A stretch of DNA of 64,000 nucleotides, from positions 186,001 to 250,000 of the forward strand of contig JBMNIZ010000012.1 of assembly GCA_050951405.1 (NCBI GenBank). The letters are read 5' to 3'. The DNA comes from JBMNIZ01 sp050951405 (GTDB lineage: Bacteria; Bacillota; DULZ01). The notes beneath the pieces were generated by a model. That model saw only the letters and a program-made list of their open reading frames with translations. It was not told the origin of the DNA and did not search any database. A program made the position numbers and the translations under genes. Numbering within the stretch: the first letter of the stretch is position 1; each line of letters begins with the position of its first letter. Below are positions 43,286 through 53,301 of this stretch, piece by piece.

Positions 43286-45296
43286 CCGTTTCTTTTACAC
43301 CTGATTTAGAGATGCGAATTCTAAACCCCTTGCGGCATAAGGCCTTAAGGGGGAATTTTTTATGAATTTTTGTCATTTTTCCGTGGCATTATTTGGCATA
43401 ATGTGGTATAATTAAATAAATATCGACACTCAGAGACGGAGGTTCTTAATGTGTACCTAAAAAAATCTTATTGAAAAGACACGGGGAGGACTTATCTTTC
43501 TATCGCTCAGAAATACAGGGATCCAGAGACAGGTATTTCCACTGACCGTACTGTTAAATCCCTTGGTTACCTTGACGAACTGGAGAAAATATACGATGAC
43601 CCTATCGCCCACTTCAAAGAGCTTGCCCGGAAAATGACTGAAGAGGAAAATGCCCAAAAGAAGTTGACTTTGTCCATCAATATGGAGGAAAAACTTGCTC
43701 CTAATACTGATAACAGAAAGAATTTTGGCTATGCGGCAATTTTAAAGATTTATCATGAATTGGGTTTGGATGTGTTTTTCAAGAATAAGTCCAGGCATGA
43801 GAATTTTAAGTTCAATACGAATTCCATCATGATGCTTTTGGTTATCTCCAGGCTCCTTTCTCCCGGATCCAAGAAAAAGGCTTTTGAGGAAAAAGGGCGG
43901 TATTTTGAGCGTTTTCATTTTTCTTTGGCGGATGTTTACCGGTCCCTCTCTCATTTTTCGAAGATTGCCAAGGAGTTTCAAAGGTATTTGAATGCTCAGA
44001 TCAGTGAGAAGTATGGGCGTAATACTAAGACCATCTATTATGATGTGACCAATTTCTATTTTGAGATTGATGAGGGGGATGAGTTCCGTAAGTTCGGGTT
44101 GTCAAAGGAAAACCGTCGGAATCCTATTGTGCAGATGGGATTGGCTATGGATGCTGATGGGATACCTCTTCATTATGATTTGTTTCCTGGTAATACGGTT
44201 GATAAGGAGACCTTTCGGCCGGTTATCGGGGAAGTAAGAAGAAATTATGATACGGGCAGGATTATTGTTGTTGCTGATATGGGGATTATTACGGGGGATA
44301 ATATTTTTTATCTTCAGGGTAAGGAGAAGGGAAGGAATTTTAACGGTTATGTGTTCAGTTTTTCGGTCAGGGGCGGCACTCAAGAGTTTAAGGAGTATGT
44401 CCTTTCTGATGAGGGTTACGTAGATCAAAATGGCAAGCCTGCCGATGAAAATGCTGATTTCAAGATGAAAAGCAGGGTCATTGCCAGGGAAATCAATGTA
44501 ACGTTGCCTAGTGGAAAAAAGACAAGGAAAACGGTGTATGAAAAGCAGGTGGCTTTCTGGGGAAGAAAATATGCTTTAAAGGCTCAGGCTGAACGGGAAG
44601 AGCTTTTAAAAAAGGCTTTTGATTTGGCGGCTAATCCTCAGAGCTACAATAAGGCTACTTCTTATGGGGCGGCCAGGTATGTGAAGAATCTTAAGTTTGA
44701 TGAGAAGACGGGAGAGGTTCTTGCGGTTAAGGAGCGTCCGGTTGTGGACTGGGAAAGGGTTAGGGAAGAGGCCAAGTATGATGGCTACTATGCGATTGTC
44801 ACCAGTGAATTGGATATGTCTGATGTTGAAATAATTGATACTTACCGGGGTTTGTGGAAGATTGAGGAGACTTTCCGGATTACTAAGGGGGTTTTGGAGA
44901 CCCGCCCGGTGTATGTATCTCTTCAGGATCATATTAATGCTCATTTTTTGATTTGCTTCATCGCGCTTACGATTATGAGGATTATGCAAAGAAAAACGGG
45001 TAATGTTTATTCTGCGGAACAGATTATTGAGTGTCTTCATAGGATTTCTTGCTCAAAGGAGCATGAAAATGTTTATTTGTTCGATTACAGAACTGAGGTT
45101 TCCGATGCTATTGGGAAGGCCTTGGGGATTGATTTTACCAACAAGAGGCTTCGTCTTGGGGACATTAAAAAAATTTTGGGTCAGGTCAAAAAATGAGCTT
45201 TTCCCCTACATCTTTGTGATAAATTCAAAAAGCCGCTAGCTCTTGTGTGGCAAGAGTTTGCGGCTCTTTTTTTGGTGGTTTGCTGTAAAAGTCGGG
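43286..45296 (+). mobile_element. IS1634-family element 2 (about 2.01 kb)
   Basis: Uninterrupted element with ends CCGTTTCTTTTACACC and GCTGTAAAAGTCGGG and a double-hairpin terminator at about 45225-45275. It inserted into ISNCY copy N3 and its host flank, giving 163-bp direct repeats. Confidence 0.93.
43451..45196 (+). pseudogene. IS1634-family transposase (element 2), early stop codon
   Basis: The frame from GTG 43451 is stopped at codon 8, where CGA of copy 1 is TGA (43472-43474), a typical C-to-T change. The rest, 520 residues from an internal ATG at 43634 to 45196, is open and carries all catalytic segments (YYDVTNFYFE, VVADMGIITG, WKIEETFRITK). It has lost the N-terminal 61 residues unless re-initiation or read-through occurs. 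The best-preserved of the three copies. Confidence 0.88.
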
Positions 45297-45459
45297 ATTA
45301 TACCAAAATTACTGTTCAAGGTCAATAATTAAAGGGAAAATTTTGTTGTTATCTTATGATAATGTCATCTTGTTAATTATCTTGATAAAATGTCACTATG
45401 GATAACGAGGTGTATTATCTTATGTCCCAAAAACAACTTAATAGGTTTTTAGTAATTAC
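45297..45459. repeat. 163-bp target duplication of IS1634-like element 2, right copy
   Basis: Second copy of 43123-43285. Here the complete promoter (TTGACC, 17 bases, TATAAT) on the minus strand points straight into the IS right end, with CCCGAC following directly. Confidence 0.95.
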
Positions 45460-46615
45460 CAAACTCATCGAAGGGCATATCACAGTCAAAGAAGCATCTG
45501 AGAGCCTTGGACTTTGCGAAAGACAAATACTCCGCCTCAAGAAAGGAGTGCAAGAACAGGGGGCGTCTTTCCTAGTCCATAAAAACAAAGGCAAAAAACC
45601 TTATCATGCCATCCCGGATCAAACTGCCCAGACAATTATTAACCTTAAAAAGTCAGATACCTACAAAAACGCTAATTTCTTGCACTTTCAGGAAATGCTG
45701 GCAGAGCATGAACAAATTAATATCAGCTATTCAGCGCTTTACAAGCTGCTAAAGAAGTCGGGCTTTGAAAGCCCGAAAAAACGTAGGAGGTTTAAGCCCC
45801 ATCGCACTAGAAAGCGTAAACCCCAGGAAGGGCTTTTAATCCAGATGGATGCTACGCCCTATGAATGGTTTGGTACCAGCGAAAAGTTTAGCCTGCATGG
45901 TGGTATTGATGATGCTACAGGCAAAGTGGTAGCCTTATACCTGGCTAAGAATGAATGCCTCCAGGGGTACTTTGAAGTTATGCGCTTTATGTTTGAAAAT
46001 TTCGGCATCCCGGTTAGTATCTATTCCGACAGCCATACCATTTTCAAATCACCTTTAAAGGATAAACTGTCTATTGAAGAACAGTTGGCAGGTAAAAGAA
46101 CAAAACCAACCCAGTTTGGCCGTGCTATGGAAGAGATGGGTGTAACCATTATTACCGCACGTTCACCTCAAGCAAAGGGCCGTGTGGAACGTCTGTGGGA
46201 AACGCTGCAAAGTAGACTGCCGGTCGAGTTTAAGCGTAACAACATCAACACTTTGGATGAGGCTAATGCCTTTTTAGCAAAGTACATATACAAGTTTAAT
46301 AAGCGGTTTGCGGTAGAGCCTGAAAATACCGAATGTGCTTTCAGACCCGTACCTTCAAACCTGTGCATAGACCACATCCTTTGCATCGTTAAGCAGCGTA
46401 CATTTGACAATGGTGGAGTATTTTCCTTTTACAGTGTCAATGGCCATTTGAAAAACCGCATTTTTGGTCACTAAAAAACCAGCAATTTTGGCCATGAAAA
46501 ACCAGCAGTCATACAGAATTTAATCCTTGCGATAACGGTAGAGGAATTGCCTAGGAGGCAGTGGAGCGTAGCGGAACGCCTCCTAGGCAATTCGCACTCG
46601 CTTAATCCGGTTTAT

Positions 46616-47404
46616 TTAGCCTGTAGTTGCCGCTATCTTATTTGTTGGTTGTATTAATCGGTTTCTTACCCGATAACTGTTCCCCCTAAGGTTAAACACA
46701 TGGGCATGGTGTAGTAAGCGATCTAAGATAGCTGCAGCAGTACTCATGTTCACAAAAAGAGTGCCCCATTCTCCAAAATCCAGGTTGCTGGTAATGATCA
46801 AAGAACGGTTTTCGTAAGCTTTGGTGACCAGCTGGAAAATATGGTCTGATGCGGTTTCATCCATGGACACATAGCCCAGTTCGTCCAGAATGATAAGGTC
46901 ATTTTTCAAGATATTGTTAATCTTTCTGTTCAGGCTGTTATCGGCTAAAGCTGCATAAAGCTCGGCAATGAGGTCCGTGAGTGTGTAAAAACGGACTTGG
47001 TAACCTTTTAGCACTGCCTTAACTCCCAGGGCAATGGCCAGGTGGCTCTTGCCTACTCCCGGTGGACCCAGAAAGATGATGTTCTCCTTGGCTTCGATAA
47101 ATTGAAGGGTTGCCAGATCATAGATGCTTTGTTGGGTGATGCTGTTTTGGAAACTAAAATCAAATTCTTCCAAAGTCTTTATCTGGGGAAAGCAGGCTCT
47201 TTTCATTCTTTTTTCTTGTTGGGTCTTGTCTCTATGTTCCACCTCCTTGTTAACAACATAGGCTAAGAAATCCAGGTAGGATGGTTCTTCTTCCAGCGCC
47301 AATTCATTAACATCGTCAAGGATGTTTCTAATATGGGGAAGTCTTAACCTTTTTAAATTCTGTTCCAGGGTTTTCCGATCGGCGGTTGGTATTTGTCTAA
47401 TCAC
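46616..47404 (-). CDS. istB: IstB-like ATP-binding helper protein (element 2)
   Basis: A 262-residue AAA+ protein. Walker A is GPPGVGKSHLAIALG, Walker B LIILDELGYVSMD, sensor IITSNLDFGEW, final HVFNLRGNSYRVRN. It overlaps the istA stop by four bases. Intact, although its istA partner is frameshifted. Confidence 0.94.
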   Translation of the reverse strand: MIRQIPTADRKTLEQNLKRLRLPHIRNILDDVNELALEEEPSYLDFLAYVVNKEVEHRDKTQQEKRMKRACFPQIKTLEEFDFSFQNSITQQSIYDLATLQFIEAKENIIFLGPPGVGKSHLAIALGVKAVLKGYQVRFYTLTDLIAELYAALADNSLNRKINNILKNDLIILDELGYVSMDETASDHIFQLVTKAYENRSLIITSNLDFGEWGTLFVNMSTAAAILDRLLHHAHVFNLRGNSYRVRNRLIQPTNKIAATTG

Positions 47405-48886
47405 TGGATAACCTCCTCGTAATAGCTGGTATCCCGGCGTTCTACTTCTACTTGGTAAGGAAGGTTATCCAGCTTGTAATTGGCTCTGTTGGAACCTACT
47501 GTAGGCAGAATATTGGGGTTCTGGGATTGTTTTTGCAGTATTGATTTTAACTTTGCGTAACCAATAGCTCCAAACTTAAGAGCTCGTTCCATGGCTGCAT
47601 TGATTTCAGAAGCACTGTAATCTTCTTTTAGGGAGATGATCTTCTGCATCTGTTCTCTAAGGTGCCCTTCCCGGCGTTGGCTAAGGTGCTGCAGGTATTC
47701 TTCGGCCACCGGGGCCAGGGCTTCAAACTCAGCTTGCAGTGGATGTTTGGGCCTTTGTTTCATTTTTTGATGCTCAGGGTAGTGGTCATCGTTAATGATT
47801 ACTTGGTTTTTACCTTTTACCAAGGTATGTACAGCTACTACGTGCTCATCATCTAGAATTTCAATCCTGTCCTCGTATCGCCTGAAATGTACTGTTTTAC
47901 GGGCCAGTTTAGCGGGGACTGAATATTTGTTGTTGTCTACGGAGATAAGGGCTGTTTTGCCGGCTTTACGGGTTTCGTAAACGGGTAAGGGGGCTTTGAT
48001 TGCCGCCGGTAATGGTTTTAAGATATTTACGTTCTTCAATTAGGCGTTCTTCCGGGATTTCACCGGTGGTACCATGCACTTTGGCATTGGCCACTTCCTT
48101 AAGCCACACCTGCAACTGCTGGTTTAGGTCTTCCAAGTTCTTAAATTCCCGCCCGTAGTAGAAGCTCTTTTTCAAGTACTTGACATTGGATTCTACTTTG
48201 CCTTTACTTTCAGGATCATTTATCCAACATGCTTTGGGTGTGAAGCCATATCTTAAAGCCAGATCCAGAAGGGTAGAATTAAATCTCACTATCGTACCTA
48301 CTCGTTCTGCTACCACAGTTTTGGCGTTGTCAAAGAGGATTGTTTCGGGAATCCCTCCCACATATTCGAAAGCTCGATGTAGGCAGGCGTTAAATACGGC
48401 CATATTGAGGGAAGTGATGAACTCCGCATATCTTTCTCTTGACCAACTTAGGCAGAAAACAAAGACATAAAGCTTGACCCGCCGGCCGTTTTCGACAATG
48501 GTGCCTAAGTGGCCCCAGTCAACCTGGGCTTGTTCACCTGGCAGGGTTTCATAGGGTTTGTACTCCCGGGAAAGTTTTGGTCGTACCTTAGAGACATAGC
48601 GCCGGACGGTTCTTGCGGAGCCTTTATATCCCATTTTTTTAATTTCTTCATAAATTGTTTCTGCAAACAGTTCAGGCCATTTTTCCAGTCGATTTGTGAT
48701 ATACTCTTTGTAAAGATCGATTTTGGAACTTCGCTGGTAGACCGGTGGTGCTTTCAAAGGATCTTCAACATCCCAATATTTTGCTACGGTGCCACGGTCC
48801 AGGTTTAAACGCTGTGCTGTGGCGGTCTTACTTAGGCCGGCTTTCCGACATTCTTGAATGTTCACGATTTCCCACACTCCTGTCAT
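47401..48886 (-). pseudogene. istA: IS21-family transposase IstA (element 2), frameshifted
   Basis: Two overlapping frames make one IstA. 48886 to about 48020 carries the helix-turn-helix (LSKTATAQRLNLDRGTVAKY) and the DDE core (EQAQVDWGHLG, ILFDNAKTVVAE, GKVESNVKYLKK). About 48030 to 47401 carries the C-terminal part beginning VNILKPLPAAIKAPLPVYETRK. One indel near 48020 joins EERKYLK to ILKPLP. Without it the protein would have about 490 residues. Confidence 0.9.
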
Positions 48887-49550
48887 TTTTGCTCGTTCCC
48901 TTCTTTAATGTTTTGGTTCCAATGAAAATGTTTTAGGGAACGAGCTTTTTTCCTTTTCTAAATGACCGGTTTTGCGGGTTTTTCGTGACCATTTATGTCG
49001 ATTTTATCATGGCCATTAACATACAGTAAACATTTTAAGATTATTCAGTCCAAGGAACTTCCTCCACTACCCAAAAGTGCCCGCATAGATGTACTTACTA
49101 GCCCTCATTTCGGTATTAAAGTGGCCTATAAGGGTGCTATATACGATACAATGCCGTTCGTTAAGTCAAAGAAGATACAGGACAAGGCTCCTGCAAAAGA
49201 GAGAAAGAAATGGTCACCACCGGACAGCCATTACTACAAGTACGGTCATAGACTTGTGAAAAAACTGGCCTTTACCGAAAGTGATCAAGAAATACTCGCG
49301 ATGCTCGAAGAAATATTTCTCTCAAAAATGGCTTAAAACACGTTGTTTTAACCTGGCTAACTATTACTCTGCTGGCTGCCTGGCAACGTCAAGGGCGAGC
49401 TTTAGCGAGTTCATCTTGACCCTTGACGTTGCCAGGCAGCCAGCTATCATCCCAATAGCCAGGTTAAAGATGACATTTTCTAACGATAATTAACTATCTT
49501 TTGGGGTGACATTTTCATAAGTTATTGACAGCATTAATTTTCTTTAATTA

Positions 49551-49818
49551 CTAGAAGAGATAACTCCGCCTTCTTTGTCCCCATTCCAGGTCAACCACAA
49601 TCACCTCGGAGCCTATCTTGCAAACTGCCTGCCAGGGAATAACCACCGGACCTCTCCTGCCCCGGAAGCTGACTAAACCCCTTCTGCCTGGCAGGAGAAT
49701 GGATTCAACCTGCCCCGAAAGAGAATCAATGACCAAATCGGATTCATTTACTGTGCCCAGCCTAGCCCCCATCATAGAGATTTACTATTTCTTTGCCGAT
49801 CAATTCACTCAGTTTCAT
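49551..49818 (-). pseudogene. YlmC/YmxH-family PRC-barrel protein, single-base frameshift
   Basis: The family opens MxLSELxGKEIVNxxDGARLG. Here ATG 49818 (behind AAAGGAAG) reads KLSELIGKEIVNLYDGG and then stops. The next frame continues GARLGTVNESDLVIDSLSGQVESILLP to the end, WGQRRRSYLF. The difference is a run of five G (49767-49771 region) where four would keep the frame. Repaired, the protein has about 88 residues, the normal size. Members are sporulation-linked in Bacillus-type genomes and sit near dut and M16 peptidase genes as here, which supports the identification. A homopolymer error is quite possible. Confidence 0.8.
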
Positions 49819-49833
49819 CTTCCTTTACCCTCC

Positions 49834-50085
49834 TCAAAGCTGTTTTTGCTCCTTCCATTTATCGTAGAGAGTCATCAGCAAAGGCTGCAATATGGCCAGA
49901 AGCAAAGCCGCCAGAGCAAGAGGCTGCATGGAGATTCCCGCTATGGTCACCTTTTCCGGCAGATCTAAATCCAGAAAAGAAACAAGCATAATCAAGGAAA
50001 GGTAAATACCGCCGGCCACTCCCACCAATTGAGCCAGGGCTTCCGAAAACAGAGTCTTGATGGGGCTCATCAGGCAGATGTTCAA
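49834..50085 (-). CDS. Small membrane protein with two transmembrane helices
   Basis: 83 residues from a TTG at 50085, or 78 from an ATG at 50070. Two hydrophobic helices (VGVAGGIYLSLIMLVSFL and PLALAALLLAILQPLLMTLY) are separated by DLDLPEKVTIAGISMQ, and the tail is charged. The TTG overlaps the stop of the short ORF before it, suggesting coupling. Family not recognised. It lies between dut and ylmC on their strand. Confidence 0.55.
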   Translation of the reverse strand: MNICLMSPIKTLFSEALAQLVGVAGGIYLSLIMLVSFLDLDLPEKVTIAGISMQPLALAALLLAILQPLLMTLYDKWKEQKQL

Positions 50086-50180
50086 AAGCCTTTCTCTTTT
50101 TTTTGCAAAATTATTCTCTGCCGTATGGACAAGTACAAGGAAATCAAGATGAGCAAAAGAAGTATACTTTTACCCCACAT
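50082..50180 (-). CDS. Possible 32-residue single-span membrane peptide
   Basis: ATG at 50180 after GGGGG with proper spacing. The product begins MWGKSILLLLILISLYL, a hydrophobic stretch, and ends with the basic RQRIILQKKEKGF. It overlaps the next small membrane gene by four bases. Size, start site and coupling are plausible, but no homologue is known to me. Confidence 0.4.
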   Translation of the reverse strand: MWGKSILLLLILISLYLSIRQRIILQKKEKGF

Positions 50181-50230
50181 TTTTCCAGCCCCCTCTCCTT
50201 AAAAGATTATGTGTTCAACTGCTGTAATAT

Positions 50231-50263
50231 GCAAAAGTCTCCGGGAAAAATTCCCGGAGACTT
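50231..50263 (-). terminator. Terminator of dut
   Basis: Perfect 12-bp stem AAGTCTCCGGGA / TCCCGGAGACTT followed by T-rich sequence on the minus strand, overlapping the dut stop. Confidence 0.85.
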
Positions 50264-50709
50264 TACTTGCGATCCGTACTGCCAAAACCGCCGATTCTCC
50301 GACCACTGGCGGCATCCTCATCTATGGTCAAATATTTGAGAAAAATACCTTGGGCAATGGCTTGCCCTTTTTCAATGGTCACTTCTTGTGGAGAATTGTT
50401 CCAGACGGCCAAGAGGATATGACCCTCATTGTCGGGGTTATCCACATAATCCGCATCAATGATACCCGTTCCGTTGGCCAGTCTCAGTCCATATTTAATG
50501 GAAAGGCTGCTCCTGATAAAGACCTGCAAGACTTCATCCTGCTCCATATAGGCTTTTAGACCCGTGGGAACCAATACTGTTTCCCCGGGCCCCACTTTGA
50601 TGGTGGCAGCTGATTCCAAGTCGTAGCCGGCACTGCCGCTGGTTTTGCGTTTTGGCAGATTTATCCCCCGGTCTGCGTAAGTTGAAACCACAGCAAAACG
50701 GCGCCCCAA
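50263..50709 (-). CDS. dut: dUTP diphosphatase (trimeric dUTPase)
   Basis: Converts dUTP to dUMP and pyrophosphate, keeping uracil out of DNA. 148 residues with the motifs in order: TSGSAGYDLESA (1), RSSLSIKYGL (2), NGTGIIDADYVD (3, catalytic Asp) and the C-terminal flexible RRIGGFGSTDRK (5). TTG at 50709 behind AAAGGAG is chosen; the frame extends further upstream only into the end of the M16 gene. It follows the M16 peptidase on the same strand with a short gap, a conserved neighbourhood in Clostridia. Confidence 0.93.
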   Translation of the reverse strand: MGRRFAVVSTYADRGINLPKRKTSGSAGYDLESAATIKVGPGETVLVPTGLKAYMEQDEVLQVFIRSSLSIKYGLRLANGTGIIDADYVDNPDNEGHILLAVWNNSPQEVTIEKGQAIAQGIFLKYLTIDEDAASGRRIGGFGSTDRK

Positions 50710-50731
50710 TTGATCAGCTCCTTTTTCCCAA

Positions 50732-52004
50732 TTACAATATCTGAATTGCCTCTCTGACCTCATCCAGGTTATAAAATTTATCAAAAGGACCGATAGAGGT
50801 CATGGTCAGCTGGTTCTTTTGAAAAAGATCTCCAGCCAGCTGCAGCACATCATCAAGCTTGGTGCCCTTGATGCCGGCAACGATTTCCTCACCGGTAATA
50901 ACTCGCCCAAAACAAGTCTCCGTACGCCCAAGGCGGCTCATCCGGTGGCTAATGCTTTCCATGGAGAGCAGAATATTACCCTTAATCTGTTCCTTGGTTT
51001 TGAAAAGCTCTTGTTTGGTAATACTGACTGTTTTAAACCCGCCGCAATTCCTTCAGAATCAATTCAATCACTTCCATCACATTGGAGGGACTTGTTCCTG
51101 CATATATGGTAAAAAGGCCTGTATCCTGATAAGAAGCATGATAAGAATAAATGGAGTAAACCAGACCCCTTTCTTCGCGAATCTCTTGAAACAAACGAGA
51201 GCTGAGCCCACCGCCGATAATATTATTCAAAATCATCATCGCATACATTCTGGCATCGTTCTGGGCAAGGCCGGGTGTGCCTATACACAAATGCACTTGT
51301 TCTGTATCCTTCTCGTTGAAAACAACCTCTGCGTGGGCTATCGGTTTCTCACCGGCGTTCTCTTTCCTTTCATTCGGCTGCCAGTCCCCATATCGCTCCT
51401 CCAACATAGCCAGGATTTCCTCTGAGCGAACCTTGCCAGCCACCGCAATAACAACTCTTTCCGGGGTATAGTATTTTTGAAAATAATCACGGATAATTTC
51501 CTCATTAATTCCCTGCACGGAATCGGTAGTACCCAGGATAGGGTAACCCAGGGAGTGTTTTTGCCAAACCGTAGTGGCGAAAAGATCATGAATGAGTTCT
51601 TCAGGAGAATCTTCATACATTTTTATTTCTTCTAAAATTACTTTTCTTTCCTTTTCGATGTCCTCGGGCGCGAAATTTGAATGAAAAAACATATCCGTTA
51701 TCAGGTCAACAGCCTTTGGCAGATGCTCTCCCAGAACCCGGGCATAAAAACAGGTATATTCTTTGGCCGTAAAGGCATTCAGAGATCCACCCAAAACTTC
51801 CAGTTCTTCAGCAATTTGCTTGGCTGTGCGATTGGCTGTTCCCTTAAATAAAAGATGTTCGATAAAGTGAGAAACCCCCCGGTTCCGATCGTTTTCATAG
51901 CGAGAACCGGTCCGAACCCAGAGGCCTATAACCGCAGAGTGAGCATGGGGTATTTCTTCGATGACTACCCTCACCCCATTTTTCAAGATATGCTTTTGGT
52001 ACAT
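50732..52004 (-). pseudogene. M16-family zinc peptidase, single-base frameshift
   Basis: An insulinase-type peptidase (YmxG-like processing peptidase). The inverted zinc motif HFIEHLLFKGT and the downstream Glu in RKVILEEIKMYEDSP are both present. The main frame (52004 to 51033, 323 residues) stops after LKELRRV. The rest, KTVSITKQELFKTKEQIKGN to DEVREAIQIL, is in the next frame. The break is one extra T in GGGTTTAAAAC (about 51035); GGGTTAAAAC would give a normal product of about 423 residues. The gene adjoins dut, dac and pnp in the usual order. Either a true truncation of the C-terminal domain or a sequencing error. Confidence 0.88.
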
Positions 52005-52125
52005 TGAAACCCTCCTTCTCCCTAAAAAGTTTACATTCTCGTCATGAAGCGGAAATCCTGCTGCAATAAGAGGAAAACTTCATGTATAAAAGCTCCATTG
52101 GGAGAAAAAGGTACCTTCATCCATC

Positions 52126-53190
52126 TTATCTCGTCCAGGGAATGATGCGGATATCCTCCAGAGCAATCAACCGGACCTTTTTAATCTTCTTCCCGTCCAG
52201 AAATAGGTCAAGGCTGCCCACCGGTTCACCTGCCCGGATAGAGGCCTGGATCTTGCCCGGCAGAATATAACGCCTGCTCAATTGCTGACCTTTCCTGACG
52301 GAGTAAAAAAAATCTTCCTCCGGGGCTAGAGTAAGAAAAAATTTTCCATCTGCCAATCTAACAGTCAAATGCTGACTGCTGTCGACTATTTTCCGCAGCT
52401 GAAAATCCGTCATTCCATAATCCATCAGTTTTTTGGTATCACCAAACCGGTCATCGCTGTGCAATACTACGCTGATCAGGGTGCGCCCTTCCATCCTGGC
52501 AGCACCTATCAGGCATTTACCGGCTTTTACCGTAGTGCCGGTTTTCACTCCAAGATAATGGGGTCCTTCCCAAAGGAGGCGATTGGTATTTCTCAGATAA
52601 ATAATGCGCCCGGTATTCAAGGAGGAGATCAGCTCCTCTTGGGTTCCCACGATACTGGCAAAAATAGGATTTTTTAAGGCATACCGGGCAAGCAGGGCCA
52701 AATCGTAAGCTGTGGTTAAATGGTCCTGATGGGGTAATCCATGGGGATTTTGAAAATAGGTCTGCCAAGCACCCAAAAGACGGGCTTTACGGTTAAGAAG
52801 GTCCAGGTAAAGTCTCTCGTCTCCGGCCAGCTGTTCCGCTATGGCTACTGTAGCATCATTTCCGGATTTGATCAAGGCGCCTTTTACCAGATCACCCAAT
52901 GTGAATACTTCATCAGGCCTCAGGTGGAGAGAGGCTTCACCCACCCTGGCCGCCTTTTTGCTCACAGTAACAAGCTCATCCAGCTCCCCCAGCTCGATAG
53001 CCACAATAGCGGTTAAAACTTTAGTCGTACTGGCTGGCTGGCGCAAGGTCTTCTCATCTTTTGCCAAGAGTACCTGGCCTGTCCAGGCTTCCATCAAAAT
53101 ATAACTGTCAGCAGTAATCCTGGGCTGGGCCTGCACTTCCTCCCAGTCAAACACACTAAGCAAGAGGAAAAAAAATGAGGCCGTTACCAT
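52126..53190 (-). CDS. D-alanyl-D-alanine carboxypeptidase (DacF-like)
   Basis: A penicillin-binding protein of the S11 family that trims the terminal D-Ala of peptidoglycan. 354 residues with a signal peptide (TASFFFLLLSVFDWEEVQA) and mature start QPRITADSYILMEAWTG. Active-site motifs: SxxK in PASTTKVLTA, SxN in IKSGNDATVA and KTG in GVKTGTTVKAG. The C-terminal PBP5 domain includes PEEDFFYSVRKGQQLSR and GEPVGSLDLFLDGKKI. No C-terminal amphipathic anchor stands out. Neighbours (deacetylase, M16 peptidase, ylmC) suggest use in cortex or wall remodelling during sporulation, an inference from context. Confidence 0.92.
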   Translation of the reverse strand: MVTASFFFLLLSVFDWEEVQAQPRITADSYILMEAWTGQVLLAKDEKTLRQPASTTKVLTAIVAIELGELDELVTVSKKAARVGEASLHLRPDEVFTLGDLVKGALIKSGNDATVAIAEQLAGDERLYLDLLNRKARLLGAWQTYFQNPHGLPHQDHLTTAYDLALLARYALKNPIFASIVGTQEELISSLNTGRIIYLRNTNRLLWEGPHYLGVKTGTTVKAGKCLIGAARMEGRTLISVVLHSDDRFGDTKKLMDYGMTDFQLRKIVDSSQHLTVRLADGKFFLTLAPEEDFFYSVRKGQQLSRRYILPGKIQASIRAGEPVGSLDLFLDGKKIKKVRLIALEDIRIIPWTR

Positions 53191-53301
53191 AATGATTCTA
53201 CTCTTAATCAGAAAACTGTCACCTCTTGTTCTTCAGCTTAACTTTATTATGACTTTATTATGGCTGGCCCAGGCCCAAATTATAGCCTTTTTCCATGTTT
53301 C

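Larger units (their letters stand above)
46435..49021 (-). mobile_element. IS21-family element 2 (2587 bp) inside ISNCY copy N3
   Basis: Ends TGTCAATGGCCAT and (reverse) TGTTAATGGCCAT; TACAG is duplicated (46430-46434 and 49022-49026). A perfect 16-bp palindrome (GAATTGCCTAGGAGGC and its complement, 46542-46593) behind istB probably terminates the operon. Confidence 0.9.
45422..49336 (+). pseudogene. ISNCY/IS1202-like transposase (copy N3), split by IS21-type element 2
   Basis: Residues 1 to about 339 (MSQKQLNRF to GGVFSFYS, ending at 46434) and the remaining C-terminal part (KHFKIIQSKELPPL to the stop at 49336) match copy N2 but are parted by 2.6 kb. All three catalytic acids lie in the front piece. 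An ORF reading on from the front piece into the IS adds VNGHLKNRIFGH and stops. Confidence 0.92.
45344..49530 (+). mobile_element. ISNCY/IS1202-like element, copy N3, interrupted by IS21-type element 2
   Basis: Left end TGTTGTTATCTTATG at 45344; a second copy of the first 116 bp is at 43170-43285 because of the IS1634 duplication. Right end at 49530. The outer flanks of the element do not match as a direct repeat, so its two sides may have been recombined. Confidence 0.86.

Noticed and set aside
43150..49550. Possible direct target repeat around ISNCY copy N3
   Set aside because: The flanks (AATTAAAGGGAAAATT and AATTTTCTTTAATT) resemble each other only in inverted orientation and are AT-rich; not convincing.
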